Shown: positions 50,575 to 61,040, counted from the stretch's first letter. The stretch: DNA of 64,000 nucleotides from Labrenzia sp. R4_2 (GCF_017743865.1 NZ_JAGHRJ010000004.1:434001-498000); one strand, 5' to 3'. Made by a program: numbers and translations. The notes: a model not told the origin generated them from the letters alone.

Positions 50575-53004
50575 ATGACAAGCGTCGTTGCTCCAGACCC
50601 GACATCCCAGAAGTCAGCTAATTCCCTCCCCGCAGAAACGGCGCTGCGGATCGCAAGAAGAATTGCAGACGAAATCGGCTGCCAGGCCGGTCAGGTGAAT
50701 GCAACTGTTCAGCTGCTGGACGAAGGATCGACAGTGCCGTTTATCGCCCGGTACCGGAAAGAGGCTACGGGCGGACTGGACGACAGCCAACTGCGCAAGC
50801 TCGAGGAGCGGCTGATTTACCTGCGCGAACTTGAAGACCGGCGTGGTGCAATCACCCGGTCCATCGATGAGCAGGGCAAGATGACCGAAGCCCTCGCTGC
50901 AAGCATTCAGGCAGCCGAGACCAAATCGCAGCTCGAAGACATCTACCTGCCCTTCAAAAAGAAGCGCCGCACCAAAGCCCAGATCGCGCGGGAAGCCGGA
51001 CTGGAACCGCTCGCGGACCTGCTGCTGGCCGATCCTGGAAAAACACCGGAAACGGAAGCTGCAGGTTTCATCGACGACACCAAGGGCGTTGCCGATACGA
51101 AAGCTGCGCTTGACGGCGCCCGCCAGATCCTCATGGAACGGTTTGCCGAAAATGCCGAGCTCGTGGGACGGCTGCGCCGGTATATGGAAGAGCGCGGCGT
51201 TGTGCAGTCCAAGCTGATCGACGGCATGGGCGACAAGGGCGCAAAGTTCGCCGATTATTTCGACTACTCGGAGAGCTGGTCAAGGATCCCTAGCCACCGG
51301 GCGCTTGCCCTGTTCCGTGGCCGCAATGAAGGCATTCTGTCAGTCGATCTGACAGTCGACGCCGATGATCCGGCACCGATCCTGCCAGCTGTGAAGATGG
51401 TCTCAGACACCTACGGCATCGCCGATCGAGGCCGCCCGGCCGACAAATGGCTGATGGATGTCGCCCGCTTTGCCTGGAAGGTCAAACTGGCCCTTCATCT
51501 GGAACTCGACCTGATGGGTGTTCTTCGGGACAAGGCCGAGGAAGAAGCCATTCAGGTGTTTGCCAAGAACCTCAAGGATCTGCTGCTTGCCGCTCCTGCC
51601 GGGTCAAAAGCAACGCTCGGTCTGGATCCGGGCATCCGGACCGGGGTCAAGGTTGCCGTGGTCGACGAAACCGGCAAGCTGATCGACACCGCAACGATCT
51701 ATCCGTTCCAGCCGCGCAATGATCTTGCCGGATCCCGCAACACGCTTCTGGCACTGATTGCAAAGCACAAGGTCGGTCTGATCGCCATCGGCAACGGCAC
51801 AGCAAGCCGGGAGACCGACAAGCTGACCGGCGACGTCCTTGCCGATGTTCCGGCGGCACAACGGCCGGTAAAGGTGATCGTCAACGAGGCGGGCGCATCG
51901 GTCTATTCCGCCTCGGAACTGGCCGCCAAGGAAATGCCGGACGTTGATGTCTCCCTGCGCGGTGCCGCGTCAATTGCCCGGCGCCTTCAGGATCCTTTGG
52001 CTGAGCTCGTCAAGATCGAGCCGAAGTCCATTGGTGTTGGGCAGTACCAGCATGACGTCAACCAGACGAAACTTGCCCGCGCCCTGGATGCAGTTGTCGA
52101 AGACGCGGTGAACGCGGTTGGTGTTGATCTCAACACCGCCTCCCCGGCCCTTCTGTCCCGAATTTCCGGCCTCTCCGACAGCCTTGCAAAGGCGGTCGTT
52201 GAACATCGCGATACGATTGGCCGGTTTGACAAGCGCTCACAATTGAAGGACGTGCCACGTCTGGGTGCAAAGGCGTTTGAACTCTGCGCCGGCTTCCTGC
52301 GCATCAACGATGGAACCGAACCTCTCGATTCTTCCTCGGTTCACCCGGAAGCCTATCCGCTCGCCAAGCGCATCGTGAAAGCCTGTGGCCGGGATGTTCG
52401 CCAGTTGATGAGCGACAGCAGCATTCTGCAGAACCTGGAGCCGAAAGACTTCATCGACGAGAAATTCGGCTTGCCGACGGTCAAGGACATCCTGTCCGAA
52501 CTTGAAAAACCAGGCCGGGACCCGCGTCCCGAATTCAAGACCGCAGCCCTTCAGGATGGTGTCGAGGAAATCTCGGATCTGAAACCGGGCATGAAACTGG
52601 AAGGCACGGTGACCAACGTCACGAACTTCGGAGCCTTCGTGGACGTTGGGGTGCACCAGGACGGCCTGGTGCATGTCTCCCAGCTTGCGGACCGCTTCGT
52701 TGATGACCCGCATCAGGTCGTCAAAGCCGGCGATATCGTCAATGTGACCGTGCTGGAAGTCGACATTCCGCGCAAACGCATCTCAATGACCATGAAATCG
52801 CAGGCCGATTATCAGGGGCAAAAGGAGCGCAATGCGCAGAACCGGCCGGCTGGTGCAGGCGGGAAAGGATCAGGTGGTGGCCGGGGCCCGGCTAACGCCT
52901 CACGCGGTAACAAGGGCAGCCCTCAAAAATCCTCCGGCAATGACGGCGGAAACAACGCCATGGCCGCAGCCCTTGCAGCAGCGATGAACAAGAAGCGGAA
53001 GTAA
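50575..53004 (+). CDS. tex: Tex family RNA-binding protein (YqgF/S1 domains)
   Basis: This 809-residue Tex/Spt6-like protein has an N-terminal helical region ([48 protein letters not shown]). A YqgF nuclease-like domain ([20 protein letters not shown], near residue 345), tandem HhH motifs ([19 protein letters not shown], near 525) and a C-terminal S1 domain ([28 protein letters not shown], near 675) follow. The end is a Gly/Asn-rich basic tail of about 50 residues. The protein acts in transcription and RNA metabolism. It is probably monocistronic. Confidence 0.96.
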   Translation: MTSVVAPDPTSQKSANSLPAETALRIARRIADEIGCQAGQVNATVQLLDEGSTVPFIARYRKEATGGLDDSQLRKLEERLIYLRELEDRRGAITRSIDEQGKMTEALAASIQAAETKSQLEDIYLPFKKKRRTKAQIAREAGLEPLADLLLADPGKTPETEAAGFIDDTKGVADTKAALDGARQILMERFAENAELVGRLRRYMEERGVVQSKLIDGMGDKGAKFADYFDYSESWSRIPSHRALALFRGRNEGILSVDLTVDADDPAPILPAVKMVSDTYGIADRGRPADKWLMDVARFAWKVKLALHLELDLMGVLRDKAEEEAIQVFAKNLKDLLLAAPAGSKATLGLDPGIRTGVKVAVVDETGKLIDTATIYPFQPRNDLAGSRNTLLALIAKHKVGLIAIGNGTASRETDKLTGDVLADVPAAQRPVKVIVNEAGASVYSASELAAKEMPDVDVSLRGAASIARRLQDPLAELVKIEPKSIGVGQYQHDVNQTKLARALDAVVEDAVNAVGVDLNTASPALLSRISGLSDSLAKAVVEHRDTIGRFDKRSQLKDVPRLGAKAFELCAGFLRINDGTEPLDSSSVHPEAYPLAKRIVKACGRDVRQLMSDSSILQNLEPKDFIDEKFGLPTVKDILSELEKPGRDPRPEFKTAALQDGVEEISDLKPGMKLEGTVTNVTNFGAFVDVGVHQDGLVHVSQLADRFVDDPHQVVKAGDIVNVTVLEVDIPRKRISMTMKSQADYQGQKERNAQNRPAGAGGKGSGGGRGPANASRGNKGSPQKSSGNDGGNNAMAAALAAAMNKKRK

Positions 53005-53019
53005 CTGTTTCGATTCGTG

Positions 53020-54261
53020 TCAAAACCGGTCGGCGCGGAACGGATCCGGGTCGACCGAAGGCGTTGCGCCGTCGATCATGTCGGTGATCATCTCCCCCGT
53101 CACCGCCGCCTCCGTCAGCCCATGATGGGCATGCCCGAAGGCGTAATAGACCCCATCCGCCCGCGGCGCGGCGCCAATCACAGGCAGACTGTCCGGAATA
53201 GAGGGACGGAAGCCCATCCAGCGCTTCCCCCCTTCAGTTTTGAGATCCGGGAAGAAGCGCCGCGCCTTGGCAACCATGGCATCAACCCGCTTCCAGTTTT
53301 CCGGCAGGTCCAACCCGCCGAACTCGACGGCTCCGCCGACCCGCAATCCCGTGGACAGGGGCGACAGGACAAAGCCGTGTCCCGGCAACATGATGAACCG
53401 ATTGACGGCAACACCGGGCTCCGGGATCGTGATGTTGTACCCCCGCTCCGTATCCAACGGGATCTTGTCTCCAAGCTGAGCGGCAAGTATCTTCGACCAG
53501 GCTCCACACGCGATCACCAACCGGTCAGGATGACAAGTCCGGCCATCGGCAAGCGTCAATTCCGGGCCTGAAGACCCGGACTGAACGTTCACGACATCCC
53601 CGACATCAAAAGAAACGCCCTGGCTTTTCAGCCAATCGGCCAGAGACAGGCACAACAGTTTCGGGTCGTCCACCTGCGCCCATTCGGGCACGAGGGCACC
53701 GCCCACAACTCGATCAGACAATGCCGGCTCCATATCGTGGATCGCTGCCAGATCGAGCTCCTGAACATCAATGCCGAAGGCGCGCTGTTCCTCCCATCCC
53801 GAATGCGCATCTTTCAGTGAACTGACGGTATCGAACAGCTCCAGGCATCCATCCTTGCGCACCTGATTATGCGTCCCGGAAACGCGCCACAAACGCTCCC
53901 AGGATGGCCACGCTTCCGCATTGAGTGCAGCCAAAGCCTCGGTGCTGCGCTTCATCTGGTTCTGATTGGAGGCCGCCATGAAACGGAGCATCCATGGCAA
54001 GATCTTGACGGAATAAGCCGGGCGAACAGTCAGCGGCCCAAGCGGATCCATCAACCATTTGATCGCCTGTTTCCAAAGGCCGGGACTCGCGAGCGGGGCG
54101 ACATCAGTCCAGGCAATCGCACCGGCATTACCCTGGCTCGCGCCAGCCGCGGGTCCTTCGCGATCGAGGATTGTGACACGGTATCCGCGTTGCAGGAGAT
54201 TTGCCGCCGTCGCCAGCCCAATGATGCCGGCTCCGACGATGGTGACGTCAGGTTTGCTCAT
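53020..54261 (-). CDS. D-amino acid dehydrogenase-like FAD oxidoreductase (DadA type)
   Basis: This 413-residue DAO-family flavoenzyme has DVTIVGAGIIGLATAANLLQRGYRVTILDRE (residues 4-34) as its FAD motif. The C-terminal MGFRPSIPDSLPVIGAAPRADGVYYAFGHAHHGLTEAAVTGEMITDMI is typical of DadA, which oxidatively deaminates D-amino acids and delivers electrons to the respiratory chain. ATG 54261 has GAAGGG 5 nt upstream. It converges on tex, 15 bp apart. Other N-methyl or cyclic amino acids are possible substrates. Confidence 0.88.
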   Translation of the reverse strand: MSKPDVTIVGAGIIGLATAANLLQRGYRVTILDREGPAAGASQGNAGAIAWTDVAPLASPGLWKQAIKWLMDPLGPLTVRPAYSVKILPWMLRFMAASNQNQMKRSTEALAALNAEAWPSWERLWRVSGTHNQVRKDGCLELFDTVSSLKDAHSGWEEQRAFGIDVQELDLAAIHDMEPALSDRVVGGALVPEWAQVDDPKLLCLSLADWLKSQGVSFDVGDVVNVQSGSSGPELTLADGRTCHPDRLVIACGAWSKILAAQLGDKIPLDTERGYNITIPEPGVAVNRFIMLPGHGFVLSPLSTGLRVGGAVEFGGLDLPENWKRVDAMVAKARRFFPDLKTEGGKRWMGFRPSIPDSLPVIGAAPRADGVYYAFGHAHHGLTEAAVTGEMITDMIDGATPSVDPDPFRADRF

Positions 54262-54329
54262 GCATCCCTTCAATCAACCCAAACCGGATTTTGCAAGCCA
54301 AGTATCGGGTTTAAAGCGCGCGTTACCGG

Positions 54330-55028
54330 TTAAGCCTCAGAGGGTTTCAGGGCTTCCTTCTCCGACGTTTTTGATTGCAGGAGCCAAGTGAACACCGCAA
54401 GGGCAAGCGCCGCCCCGATCAGCTGGGCAACAATAAACCCAGGCACATCAACCGGCCGGATGCCTGCAAAGGTATCGGTAAACGCACGGGAAATCGCGAC
54501 CGCCGGATTGGCGAAGGATGTGGAAGCGGTGAACCAGTAAGCTGCGGTGATGTAGAGTCCTACCAGCCACGGCACTGCGTCAGCGCGGAACCGGATACCC
54601 GCCAAGATACTTGCGAGCAGACCAAAAGTGGCGACCACCTCTGCGACCCATTGGGCACCGCCGGTTCGAACCGTGGTCGATGCCTGCCAGACCGGCAATT
54701 CAAACATCACATGCGCGATCAGCGACCCGCAAATGCCGCCGAGGATCTGAACAGCGACATAGGCCGCGGCCACCGGAATTGTCAGTTCACGCTTCAACCA
54801 AAACACAAACGTGACCGCCGGATTGAAGTGCGCCCCCGAAATTGGTCCGAACAAGGTGATCAGGACCACCAAGATCGCACCGGTCGGGATCGTGTTGCCC
54901 AGAAGGGAGACCGCAACATCCTCGGACAAATTGTCTGCCATGATGCCGGACCCGACAACGGTTCCAACCAGCATCGCGGTTCCAAGCGCTTCAGCGACGA
55001 GACGCCGTGAGAGAGAAAATTCTGACAT
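54330..55028 (-). CDS. aqpS: Aquaporin/aquaglyceroporin of the arsenic operon (AqpS-like)
   Basis: This 232-residue MIP-family channel has six membrane helices and two NPA motifs (HFNPAVTF, residues 68-75, and SFANPAVAI, 171-179). In the last position of arsR-arsC-aqpS it should let arsenite made by ArsC flow out down its gradient, as described for the Sinorhizobium meliloti operon (established knowledge). No ArsB or Acr3 pump gene is adjacent. It lies 11 bp after arsC. Confidence 0.88.
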   Translation of the reverse strand: MSEFSLSRRLVAEALGTAMLVGTVVGSGIMADNLSEDVAVSLLGNTIPTGAILVVLITLFGPISGAHFNPAVTFVFWLKRELTIPVAAAYVAVQILGGICGSLIAHVMFELPVWQASTTVRTGGAQWVAEVVATFGLLASILAGIRFRADAVPWLVGLYITAAYWFTASTSFANPAVAISRAFTDTFAGIRPVDVPGFIVAQLIGAALALAVFTWLLQSKTSEKEALKPSEA

Positions 55029-55039
55029 GAGACGTAATC

Positions 55040-55531
55040 CTAGTCGTCGGCCGAGGCGCCGATAGCGGAGAGTTGTTTTTTTCCATCAGCTGCTGAGAAG
55101 ACATCATCGCCAAGCGCGAGCATCGCACCGATGCGGCGCTCAAGACGGTCATAAGCAAGGTCGAAAGCCTCAGCGCGGGTCGCATCATCGCCCTCAACGG
55201 AGGCCGGATCGGCAATACCCCAATGCACGACAAACGGATGCCCCGGCCAAACCGGGCAGGCCTCTCCGGCTGCACTGTCACAAACAGTGATGATCAGATC
55301 CATTTTAGGTGCATCCGCACCGGCAAACTCTTCCCAGCTCTTCGATCTGAAACCGTCTGTTGGAAGGTTCTTGCGCTCCAGGCAGGAGAGTGCGTCCGGA
55401 TTGACCATGCCCCGCGGTGTCGAACCCGCTGAATAGGTGTTGAATTTTCCCTCGCTCATATGGCGCAGGATCGCTTCGCCTAAAACCGAGCGCGCAGAAT
55501 TGGCCGTGCAAACAAACAAGGCGTTACGCAT
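55040..55531 (-). CDS. arsC: Arsenate reductase, low-molecular-weight phosphatase type
   Basis: This 163-residue enzyme reduces arsenate to arsenite. The P-loop CX5R motif is FVCTANSARS (Cys8 to Arg14 with this start), and a second Cys segment (CDSAAGEACPVWPG) follows near residue 84. ATG 55531 gives MRNALFVCTANSARS, the usual start; a GTG at 55564 preceded by AAGGA would overlap the arsR stop and add 11 residues. It is the second gene of arsR-arsC-aqpS. No arsH was seen in the window. Confidence 0.92.
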   Translation of the reverse strand: MRNALFVCTANSARSVLGEAILRHMSEGKFNTYSAGSTPRGMVNPDALSCLERKNLPTDGFRSKSWEEFAGADAPKMDLIITVCDSAAGEACPVWPGHPFVVHWGIADPASVEGDDATRAEAFDLAYDRLERRIGAMLALGDDVFSAADGKKQLSAIGASADD

Positions 55532-55557
55532 ATTATGAAGCCCCACTTTTTCCGGTT

Positions 55558-55911
55558 CTAACACCGGTCCTTTTCAACGCTCACACTATCGCCGAGCATG
55601 GTCATGATCGGGGCGCACATCTCCGGGTTTCCGCCGCAACAATCTTGCAGCAGATACGTTGTGAGCGCGCCCATGGCGGAGAGATCCGCGCGGTAATGGA
55701 TCGAGCGCCCGTCCCGTTCGGCGTGCACAAGGCCGGAGCGGGACAGGGCGCTCAAGTGGGTCGATAGGGTATTCGGACGCACGCTGAGAGCATCTGAAAT
55801 GGCGCCCGCTGCCATGCCTTCTTTTCCCGCTTTCACCAACAGGCGAAAGACGTCGAGGCGGGTTTCCTGACCCAAGGCCGCCAATGCTCTCAAGGCATCT
55901 TCTTTTTCCAT
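55558..55911 (-). CDS. arsR: ArsR family arsenic-responsive repressor
   Basis: This 117-residue winged-helix protein has the HTH AGAISDALSVRPNTLSTHLSALSRSGLVHAERDGRSIHYRAD. Its likely As(III)-binding cysteines are near the C-terminus (LQDCCGGNPEMCAP), unlike the E. coli type with cysteines in the recognition helix. The short repeat at 55914-55929, directly before its start codon, is a probable operator. No ribosome binding site is visible before ATG 55911, so initiation may be leaderless or start further inside. It is the first gene of the arsenic operon. Confidence 0.92.
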   Translation of the reverse strand: MEKEDALRALAALGQETRLDVFRLLVKAGKEGMAAGAISDALSVRPNTLSTHLSALSRSGLVHAERDGRSIHYRADLSAMGALTTYLLQDCCGGNPEMCAPIMTMLGDSVSVEKDRC

Positions 55912-55913
55912 AT

Positions 55914-55929
55914 TTCGAGAATACTCGAA
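55914..55929. promoter_or_regulatory. Candidate ArsR operator overlapping the arsR 5' end
   Basis: TTCGAG and CTCGAA flank AATA, 2 bp upstream of the arsR start codon. Its position would block transcription or ribosome access. Confidence 0.6.
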
Positions 55930-56120
55930 TTATGGAAAAGTTCAACCCAAACTCCCGCCAAAAGAGAACCTCAAACGGAGAAAGTCATTCAACACAAGGA
56001 TGGAAGCTGGAAGAATATGGCTGGGAGACAAAATGCCAGGAAGGAACTGATCTAAAACCGTCCAGCAGACATGACACGCCAAAGCCTTGTGGGGCTAACG
56101 GTCATTAGTCGCATTTACGC

Positions 56121-57734
56121 TTAATCGATCAGGTCTATGCCCTTAAAGGAATGGCCACCGAGCGGATCCATAACGTATCCGGTGACTTTTGCAGACATCG
56201 TAACATAAGCCATGGAATGCGCGATGGTCACCCAAGGGGCTTCTTCCTTGAAGATACGCTGAGCCTCTTCATATAGCTTTGCGCGCTCTGCTGTATCAAA
56301 GGTAGTGCGAGCGTCCTGTATGAGCGCTTCAAACACATCGTTACACCATTGGGCCCGGTTGGAACCGCCGACACGCTCACAACTCAGAAGTTCACTCAAG
56401 AAGTTGTCCGGATCACCATTGCGACCGGTCCATCCGAACAGCACAGCACCCTGCCGATTAACGTCTTTCGACAACGACAAGTACTTACCCCATTTGCGGG
56501 AAACGATTTCGACGCGCACACCAACCTTCTCCAAGTCAGCTTTGATGTATTCAGCCATCAAACGCGCATTCGGATTGTACGACCGCGGAACCGGCATCGC
56601 CCAGATCGTCAGGGAAAGATCTCCAATGCCGGCCGCGGCAAGCATTTCCGTTGCGAGGTCCGGGTTATAGGCATCGTCTTCGATCGCCGTGTTGTAGGAC
56701 CAGACTGTCGGCGGGAACGGATTTTTCGCAACGTGACCAGCTCCCTGGTAAACCGCCTCAAGTATCTCCTGCTTGTTGATGGCGTGATACAGAGCCTTGC
56801 GAACCTCCTTGCGATCGAATGGAGGCACTTTGGTATTGTACGCCAGATAGCCGATGTTCAAGCTCGGCTGCTCCATCAAAGTCAGATCGTCATCTGAGCG
56901 AATATCATCGATATCCGTCGGACCCGGGCGTGACATCACATGACACTCGCCCGCCTTGAGTTTTTGAAGCCGGACTGCTGCGTTCGGGGTGATTGCGAAA
57001 GTCAGGTTATCGATGGCTTGCTTGCCATCCCAGTAATCGGAATGCGCGGAGAAGCGAACGATCGCGTCTTCCTGGTAGCCAACAAAGGCGAAAGGCCCCG
57101 TGCCAACCGGCTGGACGTTCAACTGCTCTTTTGCACCCGCATCCTCAAGCTGATCAGCATATTCAGCTGACAAAATGGACGCGAAATCCATCGCAAGGTT
57201 TGCCAAAATCGGCGCTTCCGGGCGTGTCAGCACAAATTTCACTGTGTGGTCATCGACCTTGACGATGTCCTTGATGAACTCCGGCATGGACATAGCATCG
57301 AAAAACTCCCAAGTAGTGCCAGGCATGTAGGCGTGCCAGGAATGGCTTTTCTTACGCTGGCGCTCGAAAGAGAACAGCACGTCGTCAGCATTCAACTCAC
57401 GGCTCGGCGTAAAAAATGGGGTGTTGTGGAATGTAACGCCTTTGCGGAGATGGAACGTGACTTCCCGCCCATCATCAGACACGTCCCAGCTCTCAGCCAA
57501 ACCAGGTTCGACTTCAGTCGTTCCGGGTTTGAATTCGACCAAACGATTGTAGAGGGGCTTGGAAGACGCGTCGAAAGTGATCGTTGAGGTATGAAGAGCC
57601 GGGTCAAAACCTTCTGGTGAGCCTTCCGAGCAAAACACCAGCGTCTTTGCTTCCGATCCCGAAGCGGTGGCCACCACCAAGCAAACACCCAGGACCGCGT
57701 ACTTCAAAGTTCCCGAAAAAGTCATCAAGCGCAT
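56121..57734 (-). CDS. Peptide/nickel-type ABC substrate-binding protein (DppA-like), orphan
   Basis: This ~537-residue family-5 binding protein has a signal peptide (LKYAVLGVCLVVATASGSEA) followed by KTLVFCSEGSPEGFDPALHTSTITFDASSKPLYNRLVEF, close to DppA. The FLFG-like middle and GRNGDPDNFLSELLSCERVGGSNRAQWCN segment are typical of dipeptide or heme binding members. Start candidates are ATG 57734 (GAAGAG close upstream), ATG 57725 and TTG 57749; the first is taken. No permease or ATPase genes flank it: arsR is downstream and glpK upstream. It presumably uses a transporter encoded elsewhere. Confidence 0.9.
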   Translation of the reverse strand: MRLMTFSGTLKYAVLGVCLVVATASGSEAKTLVFCSEGSPEGFDPALHTSTITFDASSKPLYNRLVEFKPGTTEVEPGLAESWDVSDDGREVTFHLRKGVTFHNTPFFTPSRELNADDVLFSFERQRKKSHSWHAYMPGTTWEFFDAMSMPEFIKDIVKVDDHTVKFVLTRPEAPILANLAMDFASILSAEYADQLEDAGAKEQLNVQPVGTGPFAFVGYQEDAIVRFSAHSDYWDGKQAIDNLTFAITPNAAVRLQKLKAGECHVMSRPGPTDIDDIRSDDDLTLMEQPSLNIGYLAYNTKVPPFDRKEVRKALYHAINKQEILEAVYQGAGHVAKNPFPPTVWSYNTAIEDDAYNPDLATEMLAAAGIGDLSLTIWAMPVPRSYNPNARLMAEYIKADLEKVGVRVEIVSRKWGKYLSLSKDVNRQGAVLFGWTGRNGDPDNFLSELLSCERVGGSNRAQWCNDVFEALIQDARTTFDTAERAKLYEEAQRIFKEEAPWVTIAHSMAYVTMSAKVTGYVMDPLGGHSFKGIDLID

Positions 57735-57866
57735 CTCTTCTTTAGTCAAACAGCATAGCCCTCAACCATTGGAACGTTCTCTTTGAGAAGAACTTGAGCC
57801 CGCAGGAAACAGGATGCAACGGCTCGGAAGATAAACAAATTCGATATGTTGGAAATGCGTAATTAC

Positions 57867-57891
57867 AAAAAAGCCCCGGCAATGCCGGGGC
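57867..57891 (-). terminator. Rho-independent terminator of glpK
   Basis: An 8-bp stem (GCCCCGGC/GCCGGGGC around AAT) is followed on the minus strand by six T. Confidence 0.9.
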
Positions 57892-57904
57892 CCTAATTGT
57901 CGGC

Positions 57905-59398
57905 CTAGTCCAGATTGGAGCGCGTTCTTCTGACCGCGTCTTTCCAACCGGCCAGAAGCTGATCTCGCCGATCCTGGTCAAGATTGGGTTCAAACCGTTT
58001 TTCCAGTTTCCATTTGGCTGAGAATTCCTTCTGGCCAGGCCAAATCCCGGCCCGACTTCCTGCAAGCCAGGCAGCGCCGAGGGCTGTGGTCTCAGCTACG
58101 GTCGGACGATCCACCGGCGCACCAAGGATATCGGACAGAAATTGCATCGTCCAATCGGACGCCGTCATACCCCCGTCGACCCGCAATACGGGCGAATGCG
58201 CATCCGGCCAGTCAGACTGCATCGCAGAGATGAGGTCACTGGTCTGATAACCGACACTTTGCAGAACCGAGCGGGCGATTTCCTTCGGCCCGGTGTTCCG
58301 GGTCAAACCGAACATCGCGCCACGCGCATCCGCGTCCCAGTATGGCGCACCGAGACCGACGAAGGCCGGGACCAGATAAACATCCTGGTTAGGGTCGGCT
58401 TGCTCAGCAAGAGTCTGAGAGTCGGCCGCATTTTCAATGAGGCCGAGGCCATCACGGAGCCATTGGACCGCGGCACCTGCAATGAAAATCGATCCCTCGA
58501 GCGCATAAGTCGTCTCACCGTTTAATTGGTAAGCGATCGTCGTCAACATCCGGTTTGCAGAGGCGACCGGCTTCGTACCCGTATTCATCAAGGCAAAACA
58601 GCCGGTGCCGTAGGTCGACTTCACCATGCCCGGTTCAAAACACGCCTGTCCCACAGTGGCAGCCTGCTGGTCCCCGGCGACGCCAAGGATCGGCAACTCC
58701 CGCCCGAAGAGATCCGCCTTGGCCACCCCGAAATCATCCGCGCTGTCTTTGACGTCGGGCAGAAGACTCATTGGGATTTTCAATAGCTCGCAAAGCTCGG
58801 CATCCCAGGAATTGTCATGGATGTTGTAAATCAGTGTCCGGGATGCATTGGTAGCGTCAGTCGCGTGCACCTCTCCTTCTGTCAAATGCCAGATCAGCCA
58901 GCTATCAACCGTTCCGAACGCAAGTTCACCGCGTTCGGCTCGTGCACGAACGCCGTCGACATTGTCCAAGATCCAGGCGATTTTTGTCCCGGAGAAATAG
59001 GGATCAAGCAGCAAGCCAGTCTTGGCTGTGAATTTTGCCTCAAGACCGTCTCCGCGAAGTTTTGCGCAAAAGTCGGCGGTCCGGCGGTCCTGCCACACAA
59101 TCGCATTGTAGACCGGCTCACCGGTTTTGCGATCCCAGACCAGCGTTGTTTCACGCTGGTTTGTAATCCCGATCGCTGCAACATCGGCACCGTTGCCTGG
59201 TGCTTTTTCCATCGCCTCGCGGCAAACACGGAGCGTGCTGGTCCAAATATCGGATGGTGAGTGCTCAACCCAACCAGACATTGGAAAGTGTTGCGGAAAC
59301 TCCTGCTGCCCGACACTTACCGGCTGAAAATCCTCACCAAAGACAATGGCACGGCTTGACGTAGTGCCCTGGTCAATCGCCAACACACATCCGGCCAT
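57905..59398 (-). CDS. glpK: Glycerol kinase
   Basis: This 497-residue FGGY-family enzyme phosphorylates glycerol to glycerol 3-phosphate. The phosphate motif [12 protein letters not shown] (residues 9-20), [38 protein letters not shown] and the C-terminal [29 protein letters not shown] are intact. ATG 59398 has GGGAGGAG 5 nt upstream; an upstream in-frame ATG at 59419 is less likely. It follows glpD in the same direction, with a terminator-like hairpin in the 81-bp gap and its own terminator downstream at 57867-57891. Confidence 0.96.
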   Translation of the reverse strand: MAGCVLAIDQGTTSSRAIVFGEDFQPVSVGQQEFPQHFPMSGWVEHSPSDIWTSTLRVCREAMEKAPGNGADVAAIGITNQRETTLVWDRKTGEPVYNAIVWQDRRTADFCAKLRGDGLEAKFTAKTGLLLDPYFSGTKIAWILDNVDGVRARAERGELAFGTVDSWLIWHLTEGEVHATDATNASRTLIYNIHDNSWDAELCELLKIPMSLLPDVKDSADDFGVAKADLFGRELPILGVAGDQQAATVGQACFEPGMVKSTYGTGCFALMNTGTKPVASANRMLTTIAYQLNGETTYALEGSIFIAGAAVQWLRDGLGLIENAADSQTLAEQADPNQDVYLVPAFVGLGAPYWDADARGAMFGLTRNTGPKEIARSVLQSVGYQTSDLISAMQSDWPDAHSPVLRVDGGMTASDWTMQFLSDILGAPVDRPTVAETTALGAAWLAGSRAGIWPGQKEFSAKWKLEKRFEPNLDQDRRDQLLAGWKDAVRRTRSNLD

Positions 59399-59432
59399 GG
59401 CGCTCCTCCCAAATTTCATGCTTGTTGTTTTT

Positions 59433-59460
59433 AAAAAACCGCCGGCGGCTCCCGGCGGTT
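59433..59460 (-). terminator. Intercistronic terminator between glpD and glpK
   Basis: A 9-bp stem (AACCGCCGG/CCGGCGGTT) with a 6-nt loop is followed on the minus strand by TTTTTT. It lies between the glpD stop and the glpK ribosome binding site, so glpK needs readthrough or its own promoter. Confidence 0.85.
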
Positions 59461-59479
59461 CGGTCAGGTTTTGACAGTA

Positions 59480-61000
59480 CTATGCAGCAGTGCCAACCAA
59501 CTCCGCAAGATGAGCAGAGAGGTAGTTGTCGAGCGCGGCTGTTTCCACTTCGCTCAAACGCAAACCCAATTTGGTCCGCCGCCACAAGACATCTTCTGCG
59601 GTCCGGGCCCATTCGCGGCTGACGAGCCATTTCACTTCGGCTTCATAGAGATTGTAGCCAAACAGCTGACCAAGATCAGAAAGTTGCGCTGCCTTGCCCA
59701 GGATAGACCGGGCATCAGTGCCGTAAAGGCGGATCAGACGCGTGGCGAAGATTTTGTCGAGGAAAGGATAATGGGCCTGTAGCGCCGAGACTTCTTCTTC
59801 AAAAGCCAGAACGTTGAAGTTTCCGCCTGGCAGCACGTCCTGATCCGTCCACTCTTCGCGTTTGAATGGCAGATGTGGTTTCAGTTTTTCCAGAACGTGT
59901 TCGGATAGCTTCCTGTACGTTGTGATTTTACCGCCAAACACAGATAGAACGGCCGGTTTCTTGTCCCCGGCATCCAACTCCAGGACATAGTCGCGTGTGG
60001 CAGCCTTCGCATCTTTCGCGCCGTCATCATAAAGTGGGCGCACGCCCGAATAGGTATGGACGACATCATCCGGAGTAACCGGCGTCTCGAGATATTCGCT
60101 CACCGCTTTGCACAGATACTCAACCTCGTCTTGAGAGATTTGCACCTTGCCAAGGTCATCCTGGTAATCGACGTCGGTGGTCCCGATGAGCGTAAAGTCA
60201 TTTTCATACGGGATCGCAAATACAATCCGGCCATCGCCGTTCTGGAAAATGAAGCACCGGTCGTGCTCGAACTGACGCGGCACGATGATGTGACTGCCTT
60301 TAACGAGGCGGACGGCCGACGAATTGTTTGCTCCAACGACTCCGCGCAGCATTTCCGCAACCCAAGGCCCGGCAGCGTTGACCAAAACGGAGGCTGTCAC
60401 GGTGCGCTCAGTGCCGGACGACAGATCTTTGAGGACAACTTGCCAATGATCTCCCTCCCGGCGGGCGCTGACGCATTTTGTGCGGGTCAGGACTTCAGCC
60501 CCGCGATCGGCAGCATCGCGGGCATTCAGTACCACTAAACGCGCATCGTCGACCCAGCAATCTGAGTACTCAAACCCCTTCTTGAAAAGCTTTTTCAAAC
60601 CCTTGCTGTAGGTCCCTTGATCCAGGGGCACGGTCTTTGTCGCCGGCAGAAGTTTACGGCCGCCGAGATGGTCATACATGAACAAGCCGAGCCGCAGCAG
60701 CCACGCCGGACGCAGATCTTTATGATGGGGCAGAATGAAACGCAGTGGCCAGGCGATATGCGGCGCCAGCTTCCAAAGGACCTCGCGTTCCTTCAGCGCT
60801 TTGCGCACCAAATCGAACTCGTAATACTCAAGATAGCGCAGGCCTCCATGGATAAGCTTGGTCGATGCAGACGAGGTTGCTCCCGCAAGGTCTCCCATCT
60901 CAACAAGCATAACCGACGCGCCCCGACCGACAGCATCACGGGCGATTCCTGCACCATTGATCCCGCCACCAATTACAAAAAGATCGTAGTCCGCCGCCAT
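59480..61000 (-). CDS. glpD: Aerobic glycerol-3-phosphate dehydrogenase
   Basis: This 506-residue membrane-associated flavoenzyme oxidises glycerol 3-phosphate to dihydroxyacetone phosphate and feeds quinones. Its FAD motif is YDLFVIGGGINGAGIARDAVGRG (residues 5-27), with SSASTKLIHGGLRYLEYYEFDLV, IIVPRQ, DVDYQDD and the C-terminal DVLWRRTKLGLRL all typical. AGAGG lies close before ATG 61000. Upstream are three phased CGAAA repeats (61041-61066), probably the operator for a GlpR-type repressor such as that encoded at 1948-2748. Confidence 0.96.
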   Translation of the reverse strand: MAADYDLFVIGGGINGAGIARDAVGRGASVMLVEMGDLAGATSSASTKLIHGGLRYLEYYEFDLVRKALKEREVLWKLAPHIAWPLRFILPHHKDLRPAWLLRLGLFMYDHLGGRKLLPATKTVPLDQGTYSKGLKKLFKKGFEYSDCWVDDARLVVLNARDAADRGAEVLTRTKCVSARREGDHWQVVLKDLSSGTERTVTASVLVNAAGPWVAEMLRGVVGANNSSAVRLVKGSHIIVPRQFEHDRCFIFQNGDGRIVFAIPYENDFTLIGTTDVDYQDDLGKVQISQDEVEYLCKAVSEYLETPVTPDDVVHTYSGVRPLYDDGAKDAKAATRDYVLELDAGDKKPAVLSVFGGKITTYRKLSEHVLEKLKPHLPFKREEWTDQDVLPGGNFNVLAFEEEVSALQAHYPFLDKIFATRLIRLYGTDARSILGKAAQLSDLGQLFGYNLYEAEVKWLVSREWARTAEDVLWRRTKLGLRLSEVETAALDNYLSAHLAELVGTAA

Positions 61001-61040
61001 GGTCCTCTAAGGCTCCGTATATTTCGCGCGATTTCAAAAA

